The position numbers and the translations under genes were made by a program. Of a DNA stretch of 64,000 bases, positions 1 to 8,590 are shown in pieces. Position 1 is the first letter of the stretch. Every line of letters begins with the position of its first letter. This DNA comes from Magnetococcales bacterium (lineage in GTDB: Bacteria > Pseudomonadota > Magnetococcia > Magnetococcales > Magnetaquicoccaceae): contig JADGAZ010000016.1 of the NCBI GenBank assembly GCA_015231755.1, positions 1 to 64,000 of the forward strand, read 5' to 3'. The notes beneath the pieces were generated by a model, which was given only the letters and a program-made list of their open reading frames with translations, was not told the origin of the DNA and did not search any database.

Positions 1-216
1 GACTTTGCTGATATTGTTAACCTATTTGACGCCTTTGTTGAAATCTCATGGCATTTGACGGGGTATGGCACGCCGAAGGAGTGGGCGAGTGCGCGTTACC
101 TCTTTGTCCTCCTGCTGACCGAGGGGGATGCGCTGTTTTTGGGTGTCGGGCTGGCCGGTTGCGGTGAAATCTCTGCTCTGTTCGTAATTTCACTTCATCA
201 ACCGGCATCAGACTGA
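1..216 (+). CDS. Partial hypothetical protein (C-terminal end only)
   Basis: Frame 1 is open from the first base to a TGA at 214-216, giving 71 residues with no start codon inside the window. The peptide is hydrophobic in its second half (a stretch around LFVLLLTEGDALFLGVGL) and ends HQPASD. I do not recognise a family. An opposite-strand frame over the same bases is Arg/Pro/His-rich and looks like a shadow. The piece could be the tail of a membrane protein or chance open frame at a contig or island edge; no ribosome-binding site can be judged because the start is missing. Confidence 0.3.
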   Translation, partial: DFADIVNLFDAFVEISWHLTGYGTPKEWASARYLFVLLLTEGDALFLGVGLAGCGEISALFVISLHQPASD

Positions 217-690
217 AACGGTTTTATCAACGGGCTGCTACGCATGATGACCATGGGTAACCATTTCGATAGGAACCTGTTTGCCCGTAGCCCTAGAGAA
301 AAAAGTGAATTGTTTCAGCGTGATTTGGAGATTCTGACAGTTTCCATTAGTTGCTGAGATCCTTGCGTCTCTGCCCTGCCATTCTCCCTCTCCATGATAC
401 AGAAGCGTTCGATTGTGGTCTCTCTCGCCCCCCATCTCCCTATTCGAACCGGGTATTTGAAAACTCCAACAAAATCGCGGGTGGGGTTGAACCCCACTCA
501 CCCCCGGTGCGTGGAGTCGGAATGGAGAAGAGAGGGCAAAATGGAGAGTTCGGGGGCCGAAATGGCATTGGGCAGGCGAAAAACAGGGCGGGATCTTCTC
601 TAAGGCTGTTTCGTAACTGTTGAATTTGTTGGGGAAATTTCAGGAGCGCGCCAGCGCGTTGACAACTAAAGAATGATAGATAAAACTAAA
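217..690. other. Gene-poor stretch next to tRNA-Ser
   Basis: No convincing gene is visible. Short frames exist on both strands but are low-complexity, lack good start sites and resemble no family. There is a near-perfect palindrome at 481-497 (8-base arms of gtggggtt/aaccccac around one base) and a small GC palindrome at about 646-660 (gcgcgccagcgcg). The stretch lies immediately beyond the 3' end of a tRNA-Ser gene, a common integration site for islands, but I found no copy of the tRNA 3' end in it. Confidence 0.4.
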
Positions 691-780
691 TGGCGGAGGA
701 GCAGGGATTCGAACCCTGGGTGGGGTCACCCCCACAACGATTTTCGAGACCGTCCCATTCGACCACTCTGGAACTCCTCC
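691..780 (-). tRNA. tRNA-Ser (anticodon CGA)
   Basis: Read on the minus strand, the 90 bases fold as a class II tRNA: acceptor arm GGAGGAG pairing with CTCCTCC, discriminator G and an encoded CCA end at 691-693. There is a D arm with AGAGTGGTCGAATGG, an anticodon loop CTCGAAA giving anticodon CGA, a long variable arm (GTGGGGGT/ACCCCAC type) and a T arm with GGTTCGAATCC. The long variable arm and the CGA anticodon identify serine (UCG codons). It lies 56 bases downstream of the oxidase-like gene on the same strand. Confidence 0.96.
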
Positions 781-835
781 GCAGGACTGAAGCAGCGGTC
801 AAGGGTGAGATGTTTACCTCATTGGCTTGGGTTTG

Positions 836-2197
836 TCAAGTCTCGGACCGGGGGTTGCGAATGGTACGATAGCAGATCACCAGAAACAGGATGCCACCGA
901 TTACGGCAATCAGGCCGCCGGCGCCGGTCAAGCCCATGGCAGCCTTTTTGGTGAGGGTTTCCAGTCCCTGGGCCTCGCCGGCGGTTTTGCGTTGGATGCC
1001 CAGCATGCCCGACCAAGCCAGCCCGGCGACGTGCAACAAGGAGCCGCCGCCATACAGCCACAACTGTCGGGTCGCCCATTTCCGGTTTGGCACGTTGAAT
1101 CCCAGACCGGGCAACAGGTGATAGGTCAGGCCCATATAGGCCACGGTCACCGAGACGATGGAGCCATGATAGTGGGAGGGAATGGTGACATTGATCCCCT
1201 GAATCAAAAATCCGATCACACCACCCACCCCGAACAGCACCAAGGAGAGAATCAATGCCAGTCGCAAGGGCTGAAAACGAATGTCGGGAGCGGTTTTTTT
1301 CCAGGCCATGAAGGCCGCCAATCCGGCGGGCAGGGCGGCGACACCGCCACCGTATTTCATCAAGTCGGCGAAGCCCGCCTGAAATCCCGGATCCCCGGGG
1401 ATGAAACGCCAGTGCAGGATCGGCGCCAGGGCCACGGGCAGGGCGCCAAGCAGGAACAGGAAGGCCATTACCCGAGGGGTCAGACTGGGCATGCCCCCGG
1501 AGGCCGAAGCCAGCCACAACCACGCGACGATCACCAGTTGGGTATGGGTGAATTGCAGCACATGCCCGCCACCCCAGAACAAAGCCTCGTAGAAGATCAC
1601 CCCGTCGAGTCCCTTGGTCAGGACTCGATAGCTCCATACCCAGGTGAGCAGCGAAATGATCAGGATGAGCAGACCGGTGCGTAGCCCGAAGCGTAACGCC
1701 CCCGCGCCTTTCGACCATCCTTCGGAAGGGCGTGAGACCAGCAGGGCGTAAAGGCTCATCACGCCGACCCCGGAGAGAAAAAGGATTAGGCCGAGGAAAA
1801 AGGCGCTGTTTTCGAGTACCGGCACATAGTTGTTCATGTAAGGGGCATCGGCCCCCAGAAACGGTGAAAAGGTGATCAGAAGGGCGCCTGTGGCGGCCAC
1901 CCCCAAGGCGGCCAGTCCGATTCGTCCGGCTCCTTCCCGGAGGTTTAAACAAGCCAGCAGACCAGCGAAGGACAAAAACCATACCAGCACGGACAGATCG
2001 ACATGAATCACCAGAGCGGTTTTGAAGGATCCGGTCCAGGGGATCATGTCATGGATCACCGGCATGCGGGCGATCAGAATCAGAATGACCACCAATCCGG
2101 CCCCGATCAGGGAATAAAGGGCCAGAAAGAGCCAGCCCACAGCCAGACGGCGCGCCGAACCGTCAGGAATCGGAAGGGTGTAATCATGATCCGTCAT
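836..2197 (-). CDS. Haem-copper oxidase-like subunit I (orphan)
   Basis: A 453-residue protein with about 12 predicted membrane helices. It carries the haem-copper oxidase subunit I layout: an early helix with a His (IHVDLSVLVWF), a middle helix WGGGHVLQFTHTQL matching the CuB helix, and a late helix SHYHGSIVSV whose H-x-H would bind the two haems. The tandem HH pair normally supplying two CuB ligands is not seen; the corresponding region reads APILHWRF with a single His. No subunit II, III or cytochrome c gene adjoins it. It could be a cbb3/NO-reductase-like oxidoreductase with an altered site. ATG at 2197 is preferred because the upstream extension of the frame is not protein-like. Confidence 0.75.
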   Translation of the reverse strand: MTDHDYTLPIPDGSARRLAVGWLFLALYSLIGAGLVVILILIARMPVIHDMIPWTGSFKTALVIHVDLSVLVWFLSFAGLLACLNLREGAGRIGLAALGVAATGALLITFSPFLGADAPYMNNYVPVLENSAFFLGLILFLSGVGVMSLYALLVSRPSEGWSKGAGALRFGLRTGLLILIISLLTWVWSYRVLTKGLDGVIFYEALFWGGGHVLQFTHTQLVIVAWLWLASASGGMPSLTPRVMAFLFLLGALPVALAPILHWRFIPGDPGFQAGFADLMKYGGGVAALPAGLAAFMAWKKTAPDIRFQPLRLALILSLVLFGVGGVIGFLIQGINVTIPSHYHGSIVSVTVAYMGLTYHLLPGLGFNVPNRKWATRQLWLYGGGSLLHVAGLAWSGMLGIQRKTAGEAQGLETLTKKAAMGLTGAGGLIAVIGGILFLVICYRTIRNPRSET

Positions 2198-2443
2198 TTT
2201 GCGGGTGATCCTTTTTGCTTGGGAAAACCGGTCGATAAAGAAAGTGCGTATTGTATCCGGTTCGGGGCGGTTTGTCTTCCCTTTTACCGGTTGTCTTCCG
2301 GGGATCGGGGGATGGAGAATCCGCCGATCTTTGTGATAAGTTCCTTGCTCAAACCGGCTGGAGTCTGTCATGATTCGAGGTTCGCTCCCGTTCGTAGAGC
2401 ATTCACCCGGTTTGATCTCCTTGGATTTCAGGCATGCCCCGGA

Positions 2444-2878
2444 ATGAAACGTCCATTGTCCGACCCAGCATCCAGCCGTATTGACACGGCCCGTTTTGAG
2501 CAACTGCCCGATTTGTCCCTCTCCGAGGCGGCCTGGCTGGCCGGTGTCGCGGAAGAGGCGATGCAACGGTATCTGGAAGAGTCCAATACCCATTCCAATG
2601 CTGATGGTTTGCCTTTGTCCTCCCTGATGCGTGCGCTTTTCATGCTTCTGGGACGCAAAGAGACTCAGGCTTCCATGCTGCGACAACAACTCACCGCTGC
2701 CCTGGAAAGGGAACGGGAGCTTTCCGATACGTTGCGGACCGGATTGTTGGGTTCCGGCATTCCCTCGACGCGGGTGACGGAACCTCTCCCGCGTTTACCC
2801 GACCCTCGCCGGGTCGAACCTCCGGCTCAGCCGGTCAAAGCGGCCCCACCTGCGGCCAAAAAGAAAAAAAAGAAATGA
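2444..2878 (+). CDS. Hypothetical protein with Lys-rich tail
   Basis: A 144-residue hydrophilic protein. The middle is Leu/Ala/Arg-rich and probably helical or coiled-coil (a stretch with LRQQLTAALERERELSDTLR character). A Pro-rich segment (PLPRLPDPRRVEPPAQPV) follows, and the C terminus is AAKKKKKK. The N-terminal half has a helix-turn-helix-like LSEAAWLAGVAEEAMQRYL, perhaps a MerR-like or degenerate DNA-binding element; the Lys tail would suit nucleic-acid or membrane contact. It ends 24 bases before typA and may be cotranscribed with it. The start at 2444 is the last good ATG; the ribosome-binding site is weak, so an earlier start is possible. Function unknown. Confidence 0.6.
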   Translation: MKRPLSDPASSRIDTARFEQLPDLSLSEAAWLAGVAEEAMQRYLEESNTHSNADGLPLSSLMRALFMLLGRKETQASMLRQQLTAALERERELSDTLRTGLLGSGIPSTRVTEPLPRLPDPRRVEPPAQPVKAAPPAAKKKKKK

Positions 2879-2902
2879 CCGCACCCATCAAGGAAATTCA
2901 TC

Positions 2903-4717
2903 GTGCTTGACTTACTGCGCAACATCGCCATCATCGCCCACGTGGACCATGGCAAGACCACCCTGGTTGATAAACTGCTTCAACAATCCGGCACACTCGC
3001 CCAGCGGGGCGATGTCCAGGAACGGGTGATGGATTCCAACGACCTGGAACGGGAACGGGGAATCACCATTCTGGCGAAGAATACCGCCATCCAATGGCGG
3101 GAATATCGTATCAATATTGTGGACACTCCTGGCCATGCCGACTTCGGTGGTGAGGTGGAACGGGTGCTTTCCATGGTGGACTCGGTGCTGCTGCTGGTGG
3201 ATGCGGTGGATGGTCCCATGCCTCAGACCCGTTTCGTCACCCGCAAGGCGTTTGACATGGGATTCAAGCCCATCGTGGTGATCAACAAGGTGGACCGGGA
3301 TGGCGCCCGGCCTTTGTGGGTGCTGGATCGCACGTTCGATCTGTTCGATCGTCTGGGTGCCACGGATGAGCAGTTGGATTTTCCGGTGGTGTACGCCTCG
3401 GCTCTCGAAGGGTGGGCGTCGTTGCAGCCCGATGTCAAAGGTCGGGACATGGAAGCCCTGTTTGAAACCATCGTGGACCGCACGCCACCTCCCACGGTGG
3501 AGTTGGATGGCTATTTCCGTATGCGGGTTTCGGCGCTGGATCACAGCAATTATGTGGGAATCATCGGCATTGGCCGGGTGGAACGGGGCACGGCGGTGGC
3601 CAACAGCCTGGTGACCGTGGTGGCCCCGGACGGACAGCGTCGCAACGGCAAAATTGCCAAGATTTACAGCTTTCTCGGCCTGGAGCGCATCGAGGTGCAG
3701 TTTGCCCGGGCCGGCGAGATCATCGCCTTCACCGGGGTGGAAGGGTTGGGGATTTCCGACACTCTGTGTCATGTCGAGCATGTCGAGCCGTTGCCGGCTT
3801 TGGCGGTGGACCAGCCGACGGTGAGCATGACCTTTCAGGTCAACGACTCTCCCATGGCGGGTCAGGAGGGGAAATTCGTCACCAGCCGTCAATTGCGGGA
3901 GAGGCTTTTCAAGGAGTTGGAACACAACGTCGCCCTGCGGGTCGAAGAGACCGACAACAGCGATCGTTTCCGGGTATCGGGTCGGGGGGAGCTGCATCTG
4001 TCCATTCTGATCGAGAACATGCGGCGCGAAGGGTACGAACTGGGAGTCTCCCGGCCCGAGGTGATCCTGCGCAACATCGACGGGGAGTTCAAGGAACCAT
4101 ACGAATACCTCACCGTGGATGTGGAGGAGACCCATCAGGGTCCGGTCATGGAAGCGTTGGGCATGCGGCGTGGCGATTTGAAGGATATGGTTCCGGATGG
4201 TCGGGGTCGGGTCCGGCTCGATTATATCATTCCCGCCCGTGGCCTGATCGGTTTCCAGACCGAATTCCGGACCATGACCTCGGGAACTGGTCTGATTTCG
4301 CGGATTTTCCATGAATACGGTCCCCTGACCCAGGCCAATCTGGGAGGACGCCGCAACGGGGTGCTGATCGCCATGGATGTGGGCAAGACCGTGGCTTATG
4401 CCTTGTGGAACCTTCAGGAACGGGGCCGTCTGTTCGTGCCTCCGGGGGTTCCGGTCTACGAGGGGATGATCATCGGCATCAACAGTCGCAATCAGGATCT
4501 GGTGGTCAATCCCATGAAGGGCAAGCAGTTGACCAACATTCGCGCATCGGGTTCCGACGACGCCATTTTGCTGACCCCGCATATGAACTACTCTTTGGAG
4601 CAGTGCCTGGAGTTCATCAACGACGATGAACTGGTGGAGGTGACTCCCAAGAGCCTGCGCATGCGCAAGAAATTGCTCAAGGAACACGAACGCAAGAGGG
4701 GGCAGCGCGGGGTCTGA
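2903..4717 (+). CDS. typA: Ribosome-associated translational GTPase TypA/BipA
   Basis: A 604-residue protein, the usual length of TypA/BipA. The GTPase domain is intact: G1 [15 protein letters not shown] near residue 12, the switch segment RGITI, G3 [14 protein letters not shown], and G4 [10 protein letters not shown]. The EF-G-like domains II, III and V follow, with the TypA-typical segment [15 protein letters not shown] and a basic C-terminal end ([15 protein letters not shown]). BipA acts on the 70S ribosome, in 50S assembly and in stress or cold adaptation. The start is GTG at 2903, with AAGGA about 7 bases upstream. It is followed 42 bases on by a Sel1-repeat gene on the same strand. Confidence 0.97.
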   Translation: MLDLLRNIAIIAHVDHGKTTLVDKLLQQSGTLAQRGDVQERVMDSNDLERERGITILAKNTAIQWREYRINIVDTPGHADFGGEVERVLSMVDSVLLLVDAVDGPMPQTRFVTRKAFDMGFKPIVVINKVDRDGARPLWVLDRTFDLFDRLGATDEQLDFPVVYASALEGWASLQPDVKGRDMEALFETIVDRTPPPTVELDGYFRMRVSALDHSNYVGIIGIGRVERGTAVANSLVTVVAPDGQRRNGKIAKIYSFLGLERIEVQFARAGEIIAFTGVEGLGISDTLCHVEHVEPLPALAVDQPTVSMTFQVNDSPMAGQEGKFVTSRQLRERLFKELEHNVALRVEETDNSDRFRVSGRGELHLSILIENMRREGYELGVSRPEVILRNIDGEFKEPYEYLTVDVEETHQGPVMEALGMRRGDLKDMVPDGRGRVRLDYIIPARGLIGFQTEFRTMTSGTGLISRIFHEYGPLTQANLGGRRNGVLIAMDVGKTVAYALWNLQERGRLFVPPGVPVYEGMIIGINSRNQDLVVNPMKGKQLTNIRASGSDDAILLTPHMNYSLEQCLEFINDDELVEVTPKSLRMRKKLLKEHERKRGQRGV

Positions 4718-4759
4718 CGATTTTGTCATGGTTGGAAAAGGGGAGGGGGGGCCAAGAGA

Positions 4760-5680
4760 ATGATGACACGAAAGGAAGTGGCAACACTGCGGGAGGCGGC
4801 GGAGCAGGGTGAGGCCAAGGCCCAATGTCAACTTGGCACCCTGCACCTCAAGGGGGATCAGGATGGCGTCTCCAAGGATGACAAGGAGGCGTTGAAGTGG
4901 TTCCGGTTGGCGGCTGAACAGGGGCATCCCCTGGCCCAGCAGAATCTGGGCATGCTGTATCATCAGGGCAAGGGGGTGCCGAAGAATGGTCCTTTGGCCA
5001 TCAAGTGGTTTCGTCTGGCCGCCGAGCAGGGCGCGGTACACGCTCAGTACAATCTGGGGGTGATCCTGGAGGCGGGCAAACTGGTTCCGGTCAATCTGCA
5101 GGAGGCGGTCCGGTGGTTTCGTCTGGCCGCCGAGCAGGGCAATGCCCACGCCCAGTATCATTTGGGTCTGAGCCATCGTCAGGGCAAGGGAGTGCCCAGG
5201 GATGAGCGGGAGGCGGTTCGGTGGTTTCATCTGGCCGCCGAGCAGGGATTGGCTTTGGCCTGTTTCAATCTGGGACTGATGTACGATGCCGGAGAAGGCG
5301 TGGCCAAATCCTCCCAACTGGCATTGAAATGGTTCCGGGCGGCTGCCGATCAAGGTTTGGCTCAGGCCCGGCTACAGTTGAGCCGGGTTTACAGCGAAGG
5401 CCGGGGGGTGGACCGGGATGACGCGGAGGCGGCCCGCTGGTGTCGTCAGGCCGCCGAACAGGGATATGACATGGCCCAGTTGAACTATGGTTGCATGCTC
5501 GCCATGGGGCAGGGGGTGCCGGAAGATCATGCCCAGGCCTACATGTGGCTGGAGTTGGCCGCCATGCAGGGCAACGCCGAGGCCGTCGCGCGGCGGGATC
5601 ACTTGGCAGAGGTGATGAGTCCGGTCCGCATCGGACAGGCCCAATCCCGGGCGCGCCAGTGGAGACCCGCCGGACGTTGA
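4760..5680 (+). CDS. Sel1-like repeat protein (306 aa)
   Basis: Built almost wholly of about seven Sel1-like repeats of 36 residues (each with an xxAQxNLGxxYxxG helix-turn and a KWFRLAAEQG helix). It ends with the capping segment AYMWLELAAMQGNAEA and a short tail containing VMSPVRIGQAQ. Sel1 repeats form an alpha-alpha superhelix that scaffolds protein partners. No signal peptide or membrane segment is seen, so it is probably cytoplasmic, unlike many secreted Sel1 proteins. A strong purine-rich site (GGGAGGGGGG) precedes the paired ATG codons at 4760/4763. The partner is not deducible from context. Confidence 0.9.
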   Translation: MMTRKEVATLREAAEQGEAKAQCQLGTLHLKGDQDGVSKDDKEALKWFRLAAEQGHPLAQQNLGMLYHQGKGVPKNGPLAIKWFRLAAEQGAVHAQYNLGVILEAGKLVPVNLQEAVRWFRLAAEQGNAHAQYHLGLSHRQGKGVPRDEREAVRWFHLAAEQGLALACFNLGLMYDAGEGVAKSSQLALKWFRAAADQGLAQARLQLSRVYSEGRGVDRDDAEAARWCRQAAEQGYDMAQLNYGCMLAMGQGVPEDHAQAYMWLELAAMQGNAEAVARRDHLAEVMSPVRIGQAQSRARQWRPAGR

Positions 5681-5981
5681 ACGATCCCTGTTTTGGAGGA
5701 ATATAAACTTTTGAAAGAAAAGAAGGGGTCTGGGGAATTCATTCCCCAGGGTCTTGGTTTTTTTTAATTAATAAAATTTTGTGTTTTTAAAGTCCCAAGG
5801 GCTTCGCCCTTGGATTCCACCAGGGGCCATTGGCCCCTGGACCCCATCAGTGAGTCAAATCACGTACTTTCGTGACGTGCTGGTCTTTTTTTTGCATCGT
5901 GATGGATGGTCCATCTTGAGTTGATGCGTCTTTTGACGCTGACAAGGATGATCACTATCTTAAGCCATCAGGGGACAAACG
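5681..5981. repeat. Intergenic palindrome cluster with terminator-like hairpin
   Basis: The 301-base spacer holds three consecutive palindromes. At 5730-5749, ctggggaat/attccccag is followed by a T-run near 5757-5766 and could terminate transcription from the Sel1 gene. At 5795-5813, ccaagggc-ttc-gcccttgg forms a perfect 8-base stem. At 5820-5840, ccaggggcc/ggcccctgg forms a third stem. The arrangement of stems separated by short constant text resembles an interspersed intergenic (REP-like) element. An AT-rich stretch joins the first and second palindromes. No coding frame is credible here. Confidence 0.65.
5881..5896 (+). promoter_or_regulatory. Possible sigma-54 (-24/-12) promoter
   Basis: TGG at 5881-5883 and TTGCA at 5892-5896 place GG and GC exactly ten bases apart, the obligatory spacing of a sigma-54 promoter. 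The CAC part of the -24 consensus is missing and the centre is a T-run, so this may be coincidence. If real, transcription would start near 5907, about 75 bases before the small gene at 5982. Confidence 0.25.
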
Positions 5982-6251
5982 ATGCACGCTTCCACCCTCT
6001 CCGATTCCATGCGTTTGACCAATCCGGGGCTGCATGCCCAGGCTTTGCTCGAAGCCAACGAGGAGCGGATCAATGCCCTTCACCACACCCTGAAACTGCT
6101 CGAAAGCGAGCGCCGCACCCTGTGTGGTCAATTGCAGAGTCAGGTTGGTCTTTCGGCCAGCGAAATCAATTGGTTGTTTCGTCCCGCCGCCCCTCTGGGG
6201 GAACACCACTATTTCGCGGACCGTCTTGGCGTGATGCACGGAAGCTGTTAA
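5982..6251 (+). CDS. Small hypothetical protein, helical
   Basis: An 89-residue protein with an amphipathic helical middle (HAQALLEANEERINALHHTL then KLLESERRTLCGQLQSQV) and a less regular C terminus with PAAPLGEHHYF. There is no signal peptide or membrane helix. A GGGGA element lies 7 bases before the ATG. It is alone on its strand between the palindrome cluster and a hairpin at 6281-6312. Codon use is like that of its neighbours, so it is probably a real gene; I do not recognise a family. A role as a small adaptor or regulator is possible but not supported by anything specific. Confidence 0.55.
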   Translation: MHASTLSDSMRLTNPGLHAQALLEANEERINALHHTLKLLESERRTLCGQLQSQVGLSASEINWLFRPAAPLGEHHYFADRLGVMHGSC

Positions 6252-6280
6252 AGAAAAGCTTTCCCGCCATCGATGGATGA

Positions 6281-6312
6281 CCCCGGGCGGCAGGAGGTGG
6301 CGCCGCCCGGGG
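6281..6312. terminator. GC-rich hairpin between convergent genes
   Basis: Perfect 11-base inverted repeat: ccccgggcggc at 6281-6291 and gccgcccgggg at 6302-6312, around a 10-base loop. It sits between the end of the small plus-strand gene and the 3' end of the minus-strand sugar operon. No long T-run follows on either strand, so it may act as a weak bidirectional terminator or an mRNA 3' stabiliser. Confidence 0.55.
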
Positions 6313-6440
6313 TTGGTTTATTGCAGGTTTGGGCTGGAACGTCGGTGATTTTGACCCATGGCCAGAATTTCCGGTGTTTCATCTGTCTTCAAAGCGGGTG
6401 CCAAGCGGCATGGAGTTTATTGCCGCTCTCTGCGGTCGCA

Positions 6441-7571
6441 TCAATGGGGCGCCGACCACACGGTCCGGTTCACATAGTCGATATAGCTCAAGACAATGCG
6501 CAGCATCTGTTTGGAGACGGCTCCGGCTTCGTAGTCTGCCACGGGCCGCATGACCCGTTTGGTCCGGTCGTGCTGGGCGATGATCACCCGGACCGCATCC
6601 AGCACCCGATCTTTTTTCAGTCCGCTCATGATCAGTGTGCCCACATCCATTCCTTCCGGACGCTCATGGGCGTTGCGAATGGTGATGGCGGGCAGATTCA
6701 GCAGGGATCCTTCCTCGGTGATGGTGCCGCTGTCCGACACCACGCACAACGCCTCCATTTGCAACTTGATGTAGTCGCAGAAGCCGAAGGGTTTGAGAAA
6801 TTGAATGTGGCGGTTCAACTGGCCCAGTTGCAGTGCGTCGAGCCGTTTCCGGGTGCGGGGGTGGGTGGAAACGATCACCGGAATGTTGTACTGCTCCGCC
6901 AGGGCGTTGAGGGTTTCGACCATATCCAGCAGGTTTTGCGGGGTATCGACATTCTCTTCCCGATGGGCGCTGACGATGAAAAATTGACCCGCTTTCAGTC
7001 CCATGCGTTGCAGCGCATCCGACTGTTCGATTTTCGGCATGTAGTGATCCAGCACCTCACGCATGTGGGAGCCGGTCTTGATGATGGTCTCGGGACGGAT
7101 GCCTTCGGCGATCAGGTAACGGCGGGCATGCTCGGTGAGCACCAGATTGATGTCGCTGAGGTGGTCGAGGACCTTGCGGTTCAACTCTTCCGGCACCCGC
7201 TGGTCGAAGCAGCGGTTGCCCGCCTCCATGTGGAACACCGGAATCTTGCGGCGTTTGGCGGCAATCACCGCCAGACAGGAGTTGGTATCCCCGTAGAGCA
7301 TCACCCCATCCGGTTTTTCCTGTTCCATCACCAAGTCGGCCTTTTCGATCACCCGGGCAATGGTCTGGGCCGCATTTTCCCCCACCGCTTCGAGAAAATG
7401 ATCCGGTTTGCGGATTCCCAGGTCTTCAAAGAACAGTTGGTTCAGTTCATAGTCGAAGTTCTGGCCGGTATGCACCAGAATGTGTCGGGTGTGTTGGTCG
7501 AACTCGGCAATCACCCGGCTCATCTTGATCAGTTCGGGCCGAGTGCCCACAATGGTCATGATTTTAAACAT
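6441..7571 (-). CDS. fnlC: UDP-N-acetyl-hexosamine 2-epimerase (WecB/FnlC/WbvD type)
   Basis: A 376-residue non-hydrolysing UDP-GlcNAc 2-epimerase-family protein in the GT-B fold. Visible hallmarks are TIVGTRPELIKM at the N terminus, YGDTNSCLAV, HMEAGNRCFDQRVPEE, SAHREENVD and SDSGTITEEG. In three-gene cassettes with a 4,6-dehydratase and a 4-reductase, this enzyme inverts C2 of the UDP-6-deoxy-L-sugar, giving UDP-L-FucNAc (FnlC/WbjD) or UDP-L-QuiNAc (WbvD). It overlaps the dehydratase gene by 8 bases, so translation is probably coupled. A general UDP-ManNAc-forming WecB is the alternative, but the operon context argues against it. Confidence 0.88.
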   Translation of the reverse strand: MFKIMTIVGTRPELIKMSRVIAEFDQHTRHILVHTGQNFDYELNQLFFEDLGIRKPDHFLEAVGENAAQTIARVIEKADLVMEQEKPDGVMLYGDTNSCLAVIAAKRRKIPVFHMEAGNRCFDQRVPEELNRKVLDHLSDINLVLTEHARRYLIAEGIRPETIIKTGSHMREVLDHYMPKIEQSDALQRMGLKAGQFFIVSAHREENVDTPQNLLDMVETLNALAEQYNIPVIVSTHPRTRKRLDALQLGQLNRHIQFLKPFGFCDYIKLQMEALCVVSDSGTITEEGSLLNLPAITIRNAHERPEGMDVGTLIMSGLKKDRVLDAVRVIIAQHDRTKRVMRPVADYEAGAVSKQMLRIVLSYIDYVNRTVWSAPH

Positions 7572-8577
7572 TTTTCAATTCTTCCTTGATGTAATCCAGT
7601 TTCATCAGCAACGTTTTGACCTGTTCCACATTCAGGCGATGGGTGCTGTGTGACGTGTAATCGTCCTGATGCGAAATTTTTTCTTCGCCTTCGCTGAAAT
7701 ATTTCGCGTAGTTGAGATTGCGGTTGTCGGCGGGGATGCGATAGTACCCCCCCAGATCCTGGGCATGGGCCATCTCTTCCCGGGAGATGAGGGACTCGTA
7801 CAGTTTTTCTCCGTGACGGGTTCCGATGATGCGAATCGGGTTGTCCTTCTGGAAGAGTTCCTGGAGCGCCTGCGCCAGAACCGCCACGGTGGAAGCCGGG
7901 GCTTTTTGCACGAAGATGTCCCCCTGCTGGCCGTGCTCGTAGGCGTACAGCACCAGATCCACCGAGTCTTCCAGAGACATGAGGAAGCGGGTCATGTTGG
8001 GATCGGTCACGGTCAGGGGTTTGTTTTCCTTGAGCTGGGAGACGAACAGCGGAATCACCGATCCACGGGAGGCCATGACATTGCCATAGCGGGTGGCGCA
8101 GAATACTGTTTCTCCTTCTTCTTGCATGCGGGCCTTGGCGATCATCAATTTTTCCGCCATGGCTTTGGAAATGCCCATGGCGTTGATGGGATAGACCGCC
8201 TTGTCCGTACTCAGCACCACCACCCGTTTGACCCCGTTGGCCGTGGCGGCGTTCAACACGTTTTCGGTGCCGGTCACGTTGGTGCGTACCGCTTCCATGG
8301 GATAGAACTCACACGAGGGCACCTGTTTCAGGGCGGCGGCATGGAAGACATATTCCACCCCTTTCATCGCCTGATGCACGCTGTCGTAATCCCGGATGTC
8401 GCCGATGTAGAACTTGAGCTTGTTGTGATTCATCGCGATGCGCATGTCTTCCTGCTTTTTTTCATCGCGGCTGAAAATGCGGATTTCGCGCACATCGGTC
8501 TTCAGAAAACGATTGAGCACGGTATTCCCGAAAGAACCCGTGCCACCTGTGATCATCAGCACTTTATCTTTGAACAT
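7564..8577 (-). CDS. fnlA: UDP-GlcNAc 4,6-dehydratase/5-epimerase (FnlA/WbjB/CapE type)
   Basis: A 337-residue extended short-chain dehydrogenase. It has the NAD-binding motif TGGTGSFGNTV at residue 9, and the family motifs FHAAALKQVP and STDKAVYPINAMGISK. The usual YxxxK reads MGISK, the Met-for-Tyr replacement reported for several inverting dehydratases of this family. It converts UDP-GlcNAc to UDP-2-acetamido-2,6-dideoxy-L-arabino-hexulose, the first step to UDP-L-FucNAc or UDP-L-QuiNAc. It begins 13 bases after the reductase gene and overlaps the epimerase gene, forming one operon. The C-terminal part with HRLNVEQVKTLL is the usual tail of this subfamily. Confidence 0.9.
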   Translation of the reverse strand: MFKDKVLMITGGTGSFGNTVLNRFLKTDVREIRIFSRDEKKQEDMRIAMNHNKLKFYIGDIRDYDSVHQAMKGVEYVFHAAALKQVPSCEFYPMEAVRTNVTGTENVLNAATANGVKRVVVLSTDKAVYPINAMGISKAMAEKLMIAKARMQEEGETVFCATRYGNVMASRGSVIPLFVSQLKENKPLTVTDPNMTRFLMSLEDSVDLVLYAYEHGQQGDIFVQKAPASTVAVLAQALQELFQKDNPIRIIGTRHGEKLYESLISREEMAHAQDLGGYYRIPADNRNLNYAKYFSEGEEKISHQDDYTSHSTHRLNVEQVKTLLMKLDYIKEELKNV

Positions 8578-8590
8578 GGCAGGTCCAGGC

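Noticed and set aside
238-623. Short frames on both strands before tRNA-Ser
   Set aside because: No start sites, no protein-like composition and mutual overlap; neither can be preferred.
2912-5353. Very long open frame antisense to typA and the first Sel1 gene
   Set aside because: His/Gln/Leu-rich translation with no family features, opposite clear genes; it is an artefact of high GC and repeated codons.
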